Positions 41,311 to 51,249 are shown, counted from the stretch's first letter. The stretch is 63,050 bases of DNA from a bacterium (GCA_024275575.1 JAJRYV010000079.1:1-63050), one strand, 5' to 3'. Program-made: numbers and translations. The notes: a model not told the origin generated them from the sequence alone.

Positions 41311-43518
41311 TTACGGAATTTCAGGCTGCAAATATTCGATAAAATATTCTACGATCGCTTCGCCATATCTTTTAAAACGAATCCCGTGTTTCTGCTCGGG
41401 ATAGAGCATGAAATCGAATTTTTTGTTCTTTTGCAGCAAAGCCTGCAGCAGTTGTACTGAGTTGCCGGGATGCACGTTGTCATCGACGGCACCGTGGTGA
41501 ATCGATAATTTGCCCTTGAGCCCATCGACGAAATTCATCGCAGAATTTTTTTCGTAGCCATCGGGATTATCTTTCGGCCGCCGCATGTAGCGCTCGGTAT
41601 AAATAGTATCGTAATTTCGCCAGTCGGTAACCGGTGCACCGGCAACACCGACGTGGTAAACATCCGGTTTTTTCAACATCGACATCACCGTGAGATATCC
41701 ACCATAGGAATGGCCATAGATGCCCACCCGTGTTGAGTCGATATAAGGCCACTGGGATATCCATTTCACTGCGGCTGCATGGTCATCGACTTCGATTTGC
41801 CCCAGTTTCATGTACATTTGTGTTTCAAAAGCTTTGCCGCGCCGGGAAACACCGCGGTGATCGATGCTCATCACGACAAAACCGAGTTGTGCCAGCGCCT
41901 GGGAACGGCCGTGCATCACGTATCGATTGGTGATCATGCGTGCACCAGGGCCGCCGTAAACAGCCATGATGAGCGGATACTTTTTGTTCGCATCAAAATG
42001 CGCGGGTTTGTAAATCAATGCATCAAGATCGGTTTTGCCGTCGGCTGCTTTAATCACCACGTGCTCCGGGGCGATGAGTTTTAAATTCTTAAACTCATCG
42101 GTAACAGTGGTCTCACCGATCGTGCGGATAAATTTGCCGTCACCGCGATAGATGGCGGTTTTTGCCGGTGTGTAAAATGAAGAATAGCTGTCGGTGAAAT
42201 ACTTGCCGCCCGGGGAGAGATTGATTCTGTGCGTACCGGCGCCTTTGGTCAGCTTTTTGAAACCCTTGCCATTCAGTTTGACCCGGTACAGGTGTGTCTC
42301 CAGTCCACGATTTTCGTAGCCGCTGAAATAGATAAAACCATTTTCTTCGTCAACAGCAAGAATGCTGCCGACAGGTAATTTTTGTTTCGTCAATTGTTTG
42401 ATCAGCTTGCCGGAAGCCGTGTAGAGGTAAATCTCCTTAAAACCGCTGCGTTCGGAAGTCCATAAAAACCGGGCGCCGTTTTTGATAAAACGCATGTCAT
42501 AATCGAGATTGATGTAGCATTCTTCGGTTTCGGTGAAAATCAGCCTGGATTTGCCGCTGTTGGGGTCGGCGGCGAACAGCTCCAGTTTGTTTTGCAGGCG
42601 ATTTAGGCGCTGATAATAAAACTCCTTGCCGTCGCTTGACCATTGGCCGCGCATCAAATAGACATCGAGCAAGTCGCCGGTATCCACTTCGATGGTTTTT
42701 CCAGTTTTGATATCGACGATGAAAAATTTGATAATCGGATTGTTTTCGCCGGCTTTGGGATAGCTTTCCAGTTCGAGGCGCGGTTTTGGTGTCACGTCGT
42801 GAACGATGGGATATTTAAAAACAGGATTTTCATCGAACTGCATATAGGCGATTTTATCTGAATTCGGCGACCACCAGAAAGCATCATACTGGTCCAGTTC
42901 TTCGGGATAAACCCAGTCCGGAAATCCTTTGCGCAGGTCTTCGTTTCCACCCGTTGTCAGGGCATGTTCACGGTCGCGGGAATCTTTATAATAGAGATTG
43001 TAATCCCGTGTAAAGGCGCGATATTTCAAATCGTCGGAATATTCTTCGTAATAAATCCGTCCGCGCACGCCTTCGATAGGCCGTTCCCGCAGAAAAGATA
43101 ACATCTCTTTGCTGGTCAAGTCATAAAAAAAGGCGCGATTGCCACTGGTGAATTTAATTTTGCTGTCATTGTGCACAAATGAAAACCGTCTGAAAGGCAG
43201 GTTTGTTTTTTCCTCTCCGGTTATTTTATTGTATTGTACAATAATCGATTCATCATCGAAAAAAGGTGATTTTTCACCACTTACCGCATCGACTCGTTTA
43301 CAGGTTTTATCTTCAAAGACGATATACGAAGCGCCGTCCGGAGCCCACCAAACGTAGCGTGTGCCGTCATATTTGAGCAATTCTCCCATCTTCTTGCGGT
43401 CTTTGAGCAGCTCATATAATCTCTGCCCGCGAACTTGGCCAACAACAGACGAATTAAATGCAAAAACAAGCAACAGAAACAGGCTTGCGATCAATTTGCA
43501 GTTTCGTTTTCCAACCAT
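41311..43518 (-). CDS. Exported dipeptidyl-peptidase IV-type S9 peptidase
   Basis: A 735-residue exported peptidase. A signal peptide is followed by an eight-bladed DPP-IV propeller with the double-Glu motif WVYPEELDQYDAFWWSP, which anchors the free N-terminus of the substrate. The C-terminal hydrolase has the nucleophile in GIYGHSYGGY, Asp in GAVDDNVH and His in EQKHGIR. It cuts dipeptides, typically X-Pro, from peptide ends in the periplasm. The frame extends to 43656, but AAGGAGGAG lies eight bases before the ATG at 43518, which begins the signal peptide. A proline-rich diet would link it to the HypD-like enzyme; that is only an inference. Confidence 0.93.
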   Translation of the reverse strand: MVGKRNCKLIASLFLLLVFAFNSSVVGQVRGQRLYELLKDRKKMGELLKYDGTRYVWWAPDGASYIVFEDKTCKRVDAVSGEKSPFFDDESIIVQYNKITGEEKTNLPFRRFSFVHNDSKIKFTSGNRAFFYDLTSKEMLSFLRERPIEGVRGRIYYEEYSDDLKYRAFTRDYNLYYKDSRDREHALTTGGNEDLRKGFPDWVYPEELDQYDAFWWSPNSDKIAYMQFDENPVFKYPIVHDVTPKPRLELESYPKAGENNPIIKFFIVDIKTGKTIEVDTGDLLDVYLMRGQWSSDGKEFYYQRLNRLQNKLELFAADPNSGKSRLIFTETEECYINLDYDMRFIKNGARFLWTSERSGFKEIYLYTASGKLIKQLTKQKLPVGSILAVDEENGFIYFSGYENRGLETHLYRVKLNGKGFKKLTKGAGTHRINLSPGGKYFTDSYSSFYTPAKTAIYRGDGKFIRTIGETTVTDEFKNLKLIAPEHVVIKAADGKTDLDALIYKPAHFDANKKYPLIMAVYGGPGARMITNRYVMHGRSQALAQLGFVVMSIDHRGVSRRGKAFETQMYMKLGQIEVDDHAAAVKWISQWPYIDSTRVGIYGHSYGGYLTVMSMLKKPDVYHVGVAGAPVTDWRNYDTIYTERYMRRPKDNPDGYEKNSAMNFVDGLKGKLSIHHGAVDDNVHPGNSVQLLQALLQKNKKFDFMLYPEQKHGIRFKRYGEAIVEYFIEYLQPEIP

Positions 43519-43811
43519 CAGTTTTCTCCTCCTTTGCCGTGAAATTAGCATCAAGCCGATTCGATAATTTGATAATGTATTTAATTTGTTAATTAATTGA
43601 CAGGAAAATGTGGCAGCGCGTTTACTGGAAGTGTAACTGCTAAACAACCGCCCCATCCGATGTTGGTGGGGCCTGATTTAAAGTAACTGGAAATGCAGGG
43701 CAGCGCTTTTTTTGCTTCGCCCGGTCAGGATTTCTTTCAGGAAATGATTGGAATTGTCTGTATATAAATATTTTGGATGCGTTGCTCTTCATTTAAAATC
43801 AGGGAAATGTC

Positions 43812-46800
43812 ATGCGGTTGGATCATATGGCTTTGCCGTGGAAAAAAATTGTTTCCGGGTTGGCGGTGCTCTTTATTTTTTGGAGTATCTGGCTGGTGGT
43901 TTCTACCCAGTCATTACAACGACAGGCAGCCGATATTACCCGCCTGGGCGATGCCCTGCTATCCCTGGATTCCTGGTTACGTACCTGGGATGACCATCTG
44001 TTGGATTCACCTGCCGCCGCTGACAGCCTTTTTAAACGATGGACGCCGCTGCGCCGGCACTTGCAAAATAAAAATGAAATTTTCCTGCAAGCCGGTACAA
44101 AAAGAGCACTTTATCAGAAATCGATTAGCCGCACGGATTCAACAATTCTCAAGGTTTATTTCCGCGCTCTCGAGGAAAGAGACAGGATTGTCGGCGGCAA
44201 TCCTGTCCCGGTGATCGCTACAGCATCACGCTCGGATATTTACACTCTTTTACTGGAAATCCGTGTCCTGGAAAAGTTGCTGCGTCATCAGCTTAATCAG
44301 ACACTGATAAAAATTTCACATAAATGGAAACAGCTCAATGTCCTGGTACTCATCTCGACCTGCCTCGTGCTGTTTGCAGCTATTTTGCTGGTTTTTTATT
44401 CCCGTAATATTACCCGGTTAGAAAAATTGCGCGAATCTCTCAGTTATAAAACCAGCGTTCTCGAATGTTTGGCAAACGCCGCTGATGACGGCATTCTCGT
44501 GGTGCTGAATGAGGATGAAGTTTTTACTTACAACCATAAACTTTTGAAATTATGGCACCTTAGCGAGCGGGAAATGCAGTATTCAGACGCTAAAACCATT
44601 CTCGGTATTTTAGCGAGCAAACTGACGCAGCCGGATAAATTTCATGCAGAAGTGCGGCATTTATATGAACATAAATTTGAAAAATCCCAGAACGTGCTCA
44701 TGCTGCTGGAAGATAAAATCTTTGAGAGTTTCAGTGCACCGGTGTTGAGCGAACGTGGCATATACTACGGTCGGGTATGGTATTTTCGCGATGTGACCTC
44801 ACATACGCAGGCAAAACAGGCGTTGCAGCGCAGTGAACAGCATTTCCGTTCCCTGGTGCGCAACGCCTCTGATATCATTTCCATTCACGATGTGCATGGC
44901 CGCATGCGCTTTGAGAACCCCGCTTTGAGCAAAATTCTGGGTTATCCTTCCGGCACGCTGACCGGCAAAAATATTTTCAAATATGTGCACCAAGCGGATG
45001 TGAGACGAATACAGCAGCAATTGCGTGATATGATCAACCGCCCTGGTACCGAAAAAACACTCAACCTGCGCTTTCGCCATCAAAACGGCGGCTGGCGAAT
45101 TTTGGAGGCGATCAGCAAAGCGATTAAAAATCATACCGGTGATACGACCATTCTTGTCACTTCCCGCGATAAAACTGAACGCATGCGTATTCAAAATCTG
45201 CAGAATATACAATTCGCGATCACCAGAATCATTTCCACGGCACGCTCCATTGAAAATGCGGTGCCCGATTTGCTGAAAGAGATCGGCCGCAAGTTACACT
45301 GTGCTTACGGGGAAATATGGCTCAACGGCGGAGATGATAATCGTTTAAAATTTCGCCAAAACTGGCAGTCGGGCAAAAATGCATTTCGGGTCCAAAGGGA
45401 GCGGCTGATTCAAGATCAACAATATTTTCGTGAAGCGTTATTGCAGCCTGCCAGTACTAAAGCAAAAGTCATCCGCTTTTCCGCTATTTTACAAGATTCC
45501 GATTGGCAGCGCTGTTTGGCGTTCGATTATGAAAATTATGCCGAAGCGCTGATTTTTCCGATTCTGATCGGTCGGCAGATCATTGGCCTGGCTTTTTTTC
45601 TGAGCAAAAATGAAATCGAAATATCCCATCCCTTGCCGCAATTGATGCTGGATATCGGCAGTCAGATCGGCCAGTTTCTCGAACGCATCGAAGCGGAAAA
45701 GGCGCTATCGCAGGAGCGCGCCTTGCTTTCCCGCAGGGTAAAAGAGCGCACCGCGGATTTGTTGATCGCCAATAAAGAGCTCGCATTCGCCGCAAAATCG
45801 AAAGATGAATTTCTCGCCAATATGAGCCATGAATTTCGCACACCATTGAATATCATCATCGGCCTGTGCGAGGCATTGAGCGAGGACCTCTTCGGGGATT
45901 TGAGTGGTGAACAAAAAGAAGCGATCAGCAATATCGACGAAAGCGGTCGCCATCTGCTGACGCTTATCAACGATATTCTCGATCTATCACGCATCGAATC
46001 AGGAAAATTTCAACTCGATATTGCACCAACATCGATTGAAAGTGTCGTCGAAACCAGCATTCGCATCGTTTCCGAAATGGCGATGCAGAAGCGCATTGCA
46101 ATCGAGAATGAGTTTGATCCCCAACTGCTTATCGTCGAAGCCGATGCCCGGCGGCTGAAACAGATTTTGGTCAATTTATTGAGCAATGCGATTAAATTTA
46201 CCGATGAAGGCGGCGCCATCGGTCTGGATATTTCCGGAGGTCAAACAGCTTCGGCCGTCCATTTTACAGTCTGGGATAAAGGAGTTGGCATCGAAGCTCG
46301 CAATCTAAAACGTTTGTTCAATCCATTCGTGCAACTGGACGCCGGTTTATCGCGCACACATTCGGGCACGGGAATGGGGCTGGTCCTGGTCAAACGTCTG
46401 GTTGAATTGCACGGCGGCGGTGTCAGTTTGCAGAGTGAGCCGGGAAAGGGCAGTCGCTTTACAGTCTCATTGCCCTGGCGTAATCCCGCATCTATCCACA
46501 CTTCCGACGATGATGCTGAAACTGATACGTTATTGAGCAAGCAAAAAAAACAGCTTGCTGGTGTATTCGCCGGGCGGGAAAAAACGGTATTAATCGTTGA
46601 AAACAATAAAATCAGCATCGAATTGTATAAACGCTACTTAAATAATCTGAATTTACGGTCGGAATTTCTGCGCAGTGCCCATGAATTGCCGGCAATCACC
46701 GGCAAGAAACGACCATCTTTAATTCTCATCGATCTGGCGCCGGATGAAAAAAACACCCTCGATATGGTGCGCAAATTGTGTTCACTCAATACCTTGCAGC

Positions 46801-46955
46801 ACACGGCCATTTTTGCCTCCGCCGCCCTGAGTCTTCCCGGCGACCGCCGCCGCTGCCTGCAAGCCGGTTTCCACGCTTATTTTCAAAAACCGGTTGCTGA
46901 ACACGATTTTTATACAGCACTTACGCAACTGTTCACAAAGCAGGTGAAAGCTTGA
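43812..46955 (+). CDS. Membrane hybrid histidine kinase (PAS-PAS-GAF-HisKA-HATPase-REC)
   Basis: A 1047-residue sensor. Two transmembrane helices (about 13-33 and 176-197) enclose a periplasmic domain. Then follow PAS domains (about 215-340 and 345-465), a GAF domain (about 470-625), a coiled linker, HisKA (ANMSHEFRTPLN, H673), HATPase (NLLSNAIKFT; DKGVGI; GTGMGLVLVKR) and a receiver domain (about 920-1045) that keeps LIDLAP and the C-terminal KP but has a changed acidic pair (VENN). A STAS protein follows 191 bases later. AGGGAA lies before the ATG. No response regulator is adjacent. Confidence 0.94.
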   Translation: MRLDHMALPWKKIVSGLAVLFIFWSIWLVVSTQSLQRQAADITRLGDALLSLDSWLRTWDDHLLDSPAAADSLFKRWTPLRRHLQNKNEIFLQAGTKRALYQKSISRTDSTILKVYFRALEERDRIVGGNPVPVIATASRSDIYTLLLEIRVLEKLLRHQLNQTLIKISHKWKQLNVLVLISTCLVLFAAILLVFYSRNITRLEKLRESLSYKTSVLECLANAADDGILVVLNEDEVFTYNHKLLKLWHLSEREMQYSDAKTILGILASKLTQPDKFHAEVRHLYEHKFEKSQNVLMLLEDKIFESFSAPVLSERGIYYGRVWYFRDVTSHTQAKQALQRSEQHFRSLVRNASDIISIHDVHGRMRFENPALSKILGYPSGTLTGKNIFKYVHQADVRRIQQQLRDMINRPGTEKTLNLRFRHQNGGWRILEAISKAIKNHTGDTTILVTSRDKTERMRIQNLQNIQFAITRIISTARSIENAVPDLLKEIGRKLHCAYGEIWLNGGDDNRLKFRQNWQSGKNAFRVQRERLIQDQQYFREALLQPASTKAKVIRFSAILQDSDWQRCLAFDYENYAEALIFPILIGRQIIGLAFFLSKNEIEISHPLPQLMLDIGSQIGQFLERIEAEKALSQERALLSRRVKERTADLLIANKELAFAAKSKDEFLANMSHEFRTPLNIIIGLCEALSEDLFGDLSGEQKEAISNIDESGRHLLTLINDILDLSRIESGKFQLDIAPTSIESVVETSIRIVSEMAMQKRIAIENEFDPQLLIVEADARRLKQILVNLLSNAIKFTDEGGAIGLDISGGQTASAVHFTVWDKGVGIEARNLKRLFNPFVQLDAGLSRTHSGTGMGLVLVKRLVELHGGGVSLQSEPGKGSRFTVSLPWRNPASIHTSDDDAETDTLLSKQKKQLAGVFAGREKTVLIVENNKISIELYKRYLNNLNLRSEFLRSAHELPAITGKKRPSLILIDLAPDEKNTLDMVRKLCSLNTLQHTAIFASAALSLPGDRRRCLQAGFHAYFQKPVAEHDFYTALTQLFTKQVKA

Positions 46956-47146
46956 TTTCCTCTTCAATCATTCCGGGTTATAGATGTTACTTTTTAAACA
47001 GTGTCTCACCTGAATTACCCGATAGTTTTAAAAATCCACAAAATCAGTGAGTTTTACAGGAAAAATGCCGATGATAAATTCAGATTTTTAACAGAAAAAT
47101 ACAGGGGTTGAAATGATTATTAGAGAACAGAACTGCAAGGGCACTG

Positions 47147-47452
47147 ATGGAAGTAACGTATGAAGTAAAAGATAATGTACTGAACGCCAAGTTTATTGGT
47201 CAAATTGCCGGAACGGAAGGCGTTCACTTTGCTGAAGAGTGCAATAAAATCATGAAGATGAAACATCCTAAAAACGCCATCGATTTATCATTCGTCCCCT
47301 CGATGAACAGCTCGGCAATTGGGCAACTGATCAAATTACATAAATCGTTGATGCGTGATCGGCGCATGCTGATTATCTCGGGAATTCATGATAATTTGTA
47401 TCAGGCGTTCTATTCAATTCATTTGGATAAAATGCTGAAAATAAAAAAGTAA
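47147..47452 (+). CDS. STAS-domain protein (anti-anti-sigma type)
   Basis: A 101-residue single-domain protein of the SpoIIAA fold. The key stretch is AIDLSFVPSMNSSAIGQLIKLH, where S55 or S56 is the usual phosphorylation site. Such proteins free a sigma factor or another partner when unphosphorylated. It lies just after the hybrid kinase gene, which may be its regulator, though kinases of STAS proteins are usually of the small anti-sigma type. A purine-rich AAGGGC precedes the ATG. Confidence 0.82.
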   Translation: MEVTYEVKDNVLNAKFIGQIAGTEGVHFAEECNKIMKMKHPKNAIDLSFVPSMNSSAIGQLIKLHKSLMRDRRMLIISGIHDNLYQAFYSIHLDKMLKIKK

Positions 47453-47729
47453 AATTTACTCATCTGTCAATGTTCTGCCAATCCCCACGGCAAAATTTTC
47501 TTCCTGCCTGCCATACGTCGAATCAAGCTCTGCTTCCGCTTTGTGACTAAACAAAATGTCTCAGCCCCGTCAGAATGCTGACAAATTTCGCTACTGAAAT
47601 AATTCGTTACCGGGAATGTTTTGCGTCTTTATAAATATTTGCGGTTGTTTCAGGTTCTCCTTGCAGGGGTTCAATTTTTTCAGTTATTTATAATCTGATG
47701 CATCGCTGTCTTAATTCAGGAGAGAAAAA

Positions 47730-48506
47730 GTGGCAGGTTCGAGCAGCTCAGGCGGTTTCGCTAACCGCTCCAACAAAACCGACATGTTTGTGAGCGTAGT
47801 GCAGGAGAATATTCTCACTACGGAACGCTATTTTCATATCCCTACCGGGATCGAACACCGGTTTGGGGAGAATGCCGCACTGATTCATGACATTCTTTAC
47901 CGTTCGATGGGTCCGACGACCGACCTTTTACGCTATTTCCCTGACAGCCTGTATCTCGACAAATGGCGACAGTTGCCCACGTGGGATACGCAGCGGCTTG
48001 TGCCAAAAGTTTTGCCGCAAGCCGCCACAATGAAAAGCACGGGTTTATTTTCATTCTATATTGAATACAAATTTTCAGATTCCCGGCGGCGGGCGCCGTT
48101 GCACGGTGTACCGACAGAATATATCGGCATTGTTGAGCGTGAGGCCTGGCTGACTTATAAACGCTTGTGCAGTGACAATCCGAAAATCGGCACCTATCTC
48201 GACGGTATGAAAACGCGCATAGCGTTGTTTTATGCAGCGACTTATGCACCAGCGGTTTTATATGGCTGCTGGGAGGACGAATTGCAACCGATTGATGATG
48301 AGCGGGCAATTCGCAAAGATATCGCCCGGCCGAACGAGAAGTCGGTTGGTTTTTCCACTGGTTCGGGCACACCATGGATCAATTTTGATATTCGAAGAAT
48401 GAAACCGCTTGAAGATTTTTTAAGTGAAGAACTTTTCTGGGAAAAAACAATAGCGCAACAGGCGCTTGAAGATGCGAAAAATGATTTACGGGCAAAATTG
48501 CAATAG
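47730..48506 (+). CDS. Conserved-looking protein of unknown function
   Basis: A 258-residue soluble protein with no signal peptide or membrane segment. After a Gly/Ser-rich N-terminus it has many aromatic and charged residues (RYFHIPTGIEHRFGENAALIHDIL, then TWDTQRLVPKVLP and GTPWINFDIRRM). I recognise no family and name no function. The start is a GTG at 47730 with CAGGAGAG about six bases upstream. It stands between the STAS gene and the convergent M23 peptidase. Confidence 0.72.
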   Translation: MAGSSSSGGFANRSNKTDMFVSVVQENILTTERYFHIPTGIEHRFGENAALIHDILYRSMGPTTDLLRYFPDSLYLDKWRQLPTWDTQRLVPKVLPQAATMKSTGLFSFYIEYKFSDSRRRAPLHGVPTEYIGIVEREAWLTYKRLCSDNPKIGTYLDGMKTRIALFYAATYAPAVLYGCWEDELQPIDDERAIRKDIARPNEKSVGFSTGSGTPWINFDIRRMKPLEDFLSEELFWEKTIAQQALEDAKNDLRAKLQ

Positions 48507-48511
48507 ACTGC

Positions 48512-48547
48512 AAAAAAAACGGTGCGGCAAAAGAGCCGGACACCGTG
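48512..48547 (-). terminator. Intrinsic terminator of the M23 peptidase gene
   Basis: A stem of about 10 bp with one bulge (ACGGTG arm at 48519-48524 with 48541-48546, plus an inner CGGC/GCCG pair) followed on the minus strand by eight T residues. Confidence 0.82.
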
Positions 48548-48574
48548 TTTGATCAGTTAAAATGTTGGCCGGAT

Positions 48575-49483
48575 TTAATCGAGCAAATAATAGTACGGGT
48601 TTCGCGGTTTATTGTATTTGATCACTTCGTAATGCAGATGTGATCCCGTCGAACGGCCTGAATTGCCGACTTCGCCGATAACTTGATGGCGTTTAACCCG
48701 CTGCCCCTTTTTTACTAAAACTTTGTTTAAATGCCCGTAGCGCGTCTTGATACCGGAACCGTGGTTTAGCACGATAAATTTGCCGAAAGTCTGGTTTTGT
48801 GTATATTGTATTCGTGCCAGCTCAACGACACCGTCTGCCGGCGCCTGCACTTTGGTCCCGGGTTTGGCATAAAAATCGAGCCCGTTGTGGTGTTTCTTCT
48901 CACCGGTGAACGGATCATTGCGCATACCGAAACCACTGGTCAGGATGCCGTTGGGTACTGGGCGAATCGAGGGAAAATGAACGCGCAGGTTTTTATCTTT
49001 TTCAAATTTTTTTTCAACGGCTTTGAGTTCGCTGTATAACCAGCTTATCTGTTTGGAGAATTTATCCAAATCCTGTTCAGAGCTTAAGAGTTGACTGCGC
49101 AGTTGTTTTTCGGGAACATAGTTTTCTATCCCCAGAGCATATTCAGAACCACCGGAGCCGATTTCCCATTTTTCTGATTCCAGGAAGGGTAACTGGGCAA
49201 ATTCGCTCAATCTCGCTGCCTGAGTTCGAACCTGGGCGATCTGTTTCTGGATGGTCGAATTTTTTTTCTGAAGATGATTCACGATACCGGTGAGGTATCG
49301 CGTCTGCCGTCTCAACGATTTAACTTGTTGATTCTCCTGGTATTTAAAATAGAACGCTGAAAAGCCGAGCGTAAAAACCAGCAGCACACCGATGGCCACG
49401 ATCGGTAGAACCACGAGTTTAAAACGGTCTAGTGAATAGGACTTGACGGTATCTTCATCGGGATTGTAATGGATGATTCTCAT
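48575..49483 (-). CDS. Membrane-anchored M23 (LytM-type) peptidase
   Basis: A 302-residue protein. A basic N-terminal cytoplasmic part, one transmembrane helix (about 23-45) and a coiled coil (about 50-160) lead to a C-terminal M23 domain with the zinc motifs HHNGLDF and HLHYEV and the SGFGMRNDPF strand. It cuts peptidoglycan cross-links or activates other hydrolases from the periplasmic face. All expected metal residues are present, so it should be active rather than an EnvC-like degenerate factor. ATG at 49483. Confidence 0.93.
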   Translation of the reverse strand: MRIIHYNPDEDTVKSYSLDRFKLVVLPIVAIGVLLVFTLGFSAFYFKYQENQQVKSLRRQTRYLTGIVNHLQKKNSTIQKQIAQVRTQAARLSEFAQLPFLESEKWEIGSGGSEYALGIENYVPEKQLRSQLLSSEQDLDKFSKQISWLYSELKAVEKKFEKDKNLRVHFPSIRPVPNGILTSGFGMRNDPFTGEKKHHNGLDFYAKPGTKVQAPADGVVELARIQYTQNQTFGKFIVLNHGSGIKTRYGHLNKVLVKKGQRVKRHQVIGEVGNSGRSTGSHLHYEVIKYNKPRNPYYYLLD

Positions 49484-50063
49484 AGGCTGAATTTTTGGTC
49501 TTCTATTTGTGTGAAGGATCTGTGAATGTTATTCCGAAGTCAGTAAATTTATCGGTTTTTTTCAAACAGAATTTACGTTGTTTCTTTTAATTAAACTAAA
49601 ATTCGAAAATCGCAGGACAGGCAATTGACGTGGTGGGGATGCGGTGGTGATATTGCAAGTCTATTTTCTTACTGTTTGTCCATCTTTAGCATATTCAAAC
49701 TGAACTTGAAATTATTGACAATTAATTTTATAAGTTCATCTGATTTTTCTGCTGTCGTTGTATTTTAAAAACAAAAGCACTAAAGATGATAATTTTTATT
49801 TTAAAAGCAACGAGTTCTGATGAAAACTTTAAATATGTTTCCCGGATTTAATTTACCATCGTATGCTGTTTGTACAAAAAAATACATATTTTCATTTTTT
49901 ATGAATTGCGCGTAAGATGATTTCAATAGTTTTGATCGAATCAGTGGCATAAAAAATAAAAACACTGACTTCAGCGAGCAGGGTCTGAAGTCAGTGTTTC
50001 AATTTTTGGCCGGTATTGCAATCGTTCAAATGCAATTTTTGGGCAGGATGAAATCCGGCCAAC
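49484..50063. other. Long AT-rich intergenic region, left part
   Basis: Nearly 600 bases upstream of the divergent M23 gene. I see no gene apart from the terminator at 49951-49999. Confidence 0.5.
49951..49999 (-). terminator. Intrinsic terminator after the 30-codon gene
   Basis: A 14-bp perfect stem (49960-49973 with 49986-49999) with a 12-base loop. A T-rich run follows on the minus strand (49959-49951). No annotated gene needs it except the small frame at 50064-50156. Confidence 0.88.
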
Positions 50064-50156
50064 TTATAGACCGCTAAATGAACAGACAAGTTTACCGTCG
50101 ATTCCTCCCGTTATTTTTTTAGGAATAATAGCAGCGGTTCGTTTTTTTGTTGGCAA
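50064..50156 (-). CDS. Small peptide of 30 residues (unannotated sORF)
   Basis: A 30-codon frame with a TTG start at 50156 and TAA at 50064-50066. AGGAGG (50171-50166) lies nine bases upstream and a strong terminator follows 64 bases after the stop, so the unit has every mark of a transcribed and translated gene. The peptide is basic at the N-terminus (MPTKKRTAAIIPKKITGG) and has one Cys near the end (LVCSFSGL). I know no family. It could be a regulator, an antimicrobial or modified peptide, or a leader. It runs divergently from the UbiA-type gene. Confidence 0.6.
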   Translation of the reverse strand: MPTKKRTAAIIPKKITGGIDGKLVCSFSGL

Positions 50157-50415
50157 GTTTTACATCCTCCTGTTATTTTATAAACCAACGCAAATAATTC
50201 GGTTTTATCGGTGTGTAAATTTATTTTCTATCTGTCCGGTGTAGCGATGAAAAAAAATGACAGGGTTGATTATTTTGACTTTAAGCTTGAAGATTAGTTA
50301 GCTTTAGTATCCATTTCTGATTGGGATAAACCTGTACAAAGGTTAAGGTCGCTCCATCGCTGAATGATATACATAATGATAATGGACATGGCACGAGCAT
50401 TGGATTGGTTGGAGA
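50157..50415. promoter_or_regulatory. Divergent promoter region of the sORF and the UbiA-type gene
   Basis: About 260 AT-rich bases that should hold two divergent promoters. I cannot assign -35 and -10 elements with confidence. Confidence 0.3.
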
Positions 50416-51249
50416 ATGAGGATTCTATTTGCACTGTTCCGGATCATCCGGCCGCATAATTGTCTGATCGGTGGCCTGAGCGTACTCATCGCCGCGTTGG
50501 TTGCCGGCGTGATGGCGCCCTGGCAGCACGTCTTTTATGCGATCTTCTCCAGCATGCTGATCACTGCCGGAGCGAACACGATAAATGATTGGTATGACTT
50601 CGAAATTGATCGCATCAACAGGCCTGGCCGGGTTTTGCCGGCAGGTTTGCTCCCCAGGCGACTGGCGTTGGCATTGGCGGCAATTTTATTTGTTTGCGGC
50701 ATCATATTTAGTATATTTATCAATTTCTATGCGGTAATGATCACCTCTTTCAGCAGCATAATTCTCGTTTTATACAGCGCCGTGCTGAAAGGCAGGGTTT
50801 TATGGGGCAACCTTGCCGTTAGTTTTATATCCGGTCTGGCATTTATTTTTGGTGCTCTCGCTGCCGGCAGTATCTCTAACGGGGTCGTTCCTGCACTGCT
50901 GGCGTTCCAGTTTCATCTTGGCCGGGAAATTATTAAAGATATGGAAGATGTGGTTGGCGATGCCGGGTTAGGTGCCCGAACATTAGCCGTCGTTTATGGT
51001 GATCAGGTGGCAAAATATACAGCCATCGCTGTATTTTGTTTTCTCGTGGCTTTTACCTTTGTGCCCTATTTTTTACAAATCTATAGTGCTCTCTATTTGA
51101 TAGCCGTTGTTATTGGTGTCGATTTTGTTATACTAAGTATAATTTTTATGCTCTGGCGCGACAGTTCTCAACCCAGGTTGAAAATGTACAGCATCATCTT
51201 AAAATTTGATATGCTCGCCGGCCTGCTGGCGATTTATATCGGCAAATAG
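50416..51249 (+). CDS. UbiA-family prenyltransferase, DGGGP synthase-like
   Basis: A 277-residue membrane enzyme with about nine helices. Two Asp-rich motifs bind Mg and prenyl diphosphate: N57-D-W-Y-D61-F-E-I-D65 and KDMEDVVGD (174-182). The first is followed by RINRPGRVLPAG, the pattern of archaeal digeranylgeranylglyceryl phosphate synthases, which add a second prenyl chain to make the archaeal ether lipid core. FCB bacteria are known to carry such genes. A quinone prenyltransferase is the alternative. GGAG lies next to the ATG. It heads a run of four close genes (dtd, maf, rodZ). Confidence 0.82.
   Translation: MRILFALFRIIRPHNCLIGGLSVLIAALVAGVMAPWQHVFYAIFSSMLITAGANTINDWYDFEIDRINRPGRVLPAGLLPRRLALALAAILFVCGIIFSIFINFYAVMITSFSSIILVLYSAVLKGRVLWGNLAVSFISGLAFIFGALAAGSISNGVVPALLAFQFHLGREIIKDMEDVVGDAGLGARTLAVVYGDQVAKYTAIAVFCFLVAFTFVPYFLQIYSALYLIAVVIGVDFVILSIIFMLWRDSSQPRLKMYSIILKFDMLAGLLAIYIGK

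Noticed and set aside
43650-43672. Inverted repeat upstream of the second hybrid kinase
   Set aside because: A G+C-rich hairpin with one bulge and no T run, in a divergent promoter region; it may be an operator, but nothing supports a specific call.
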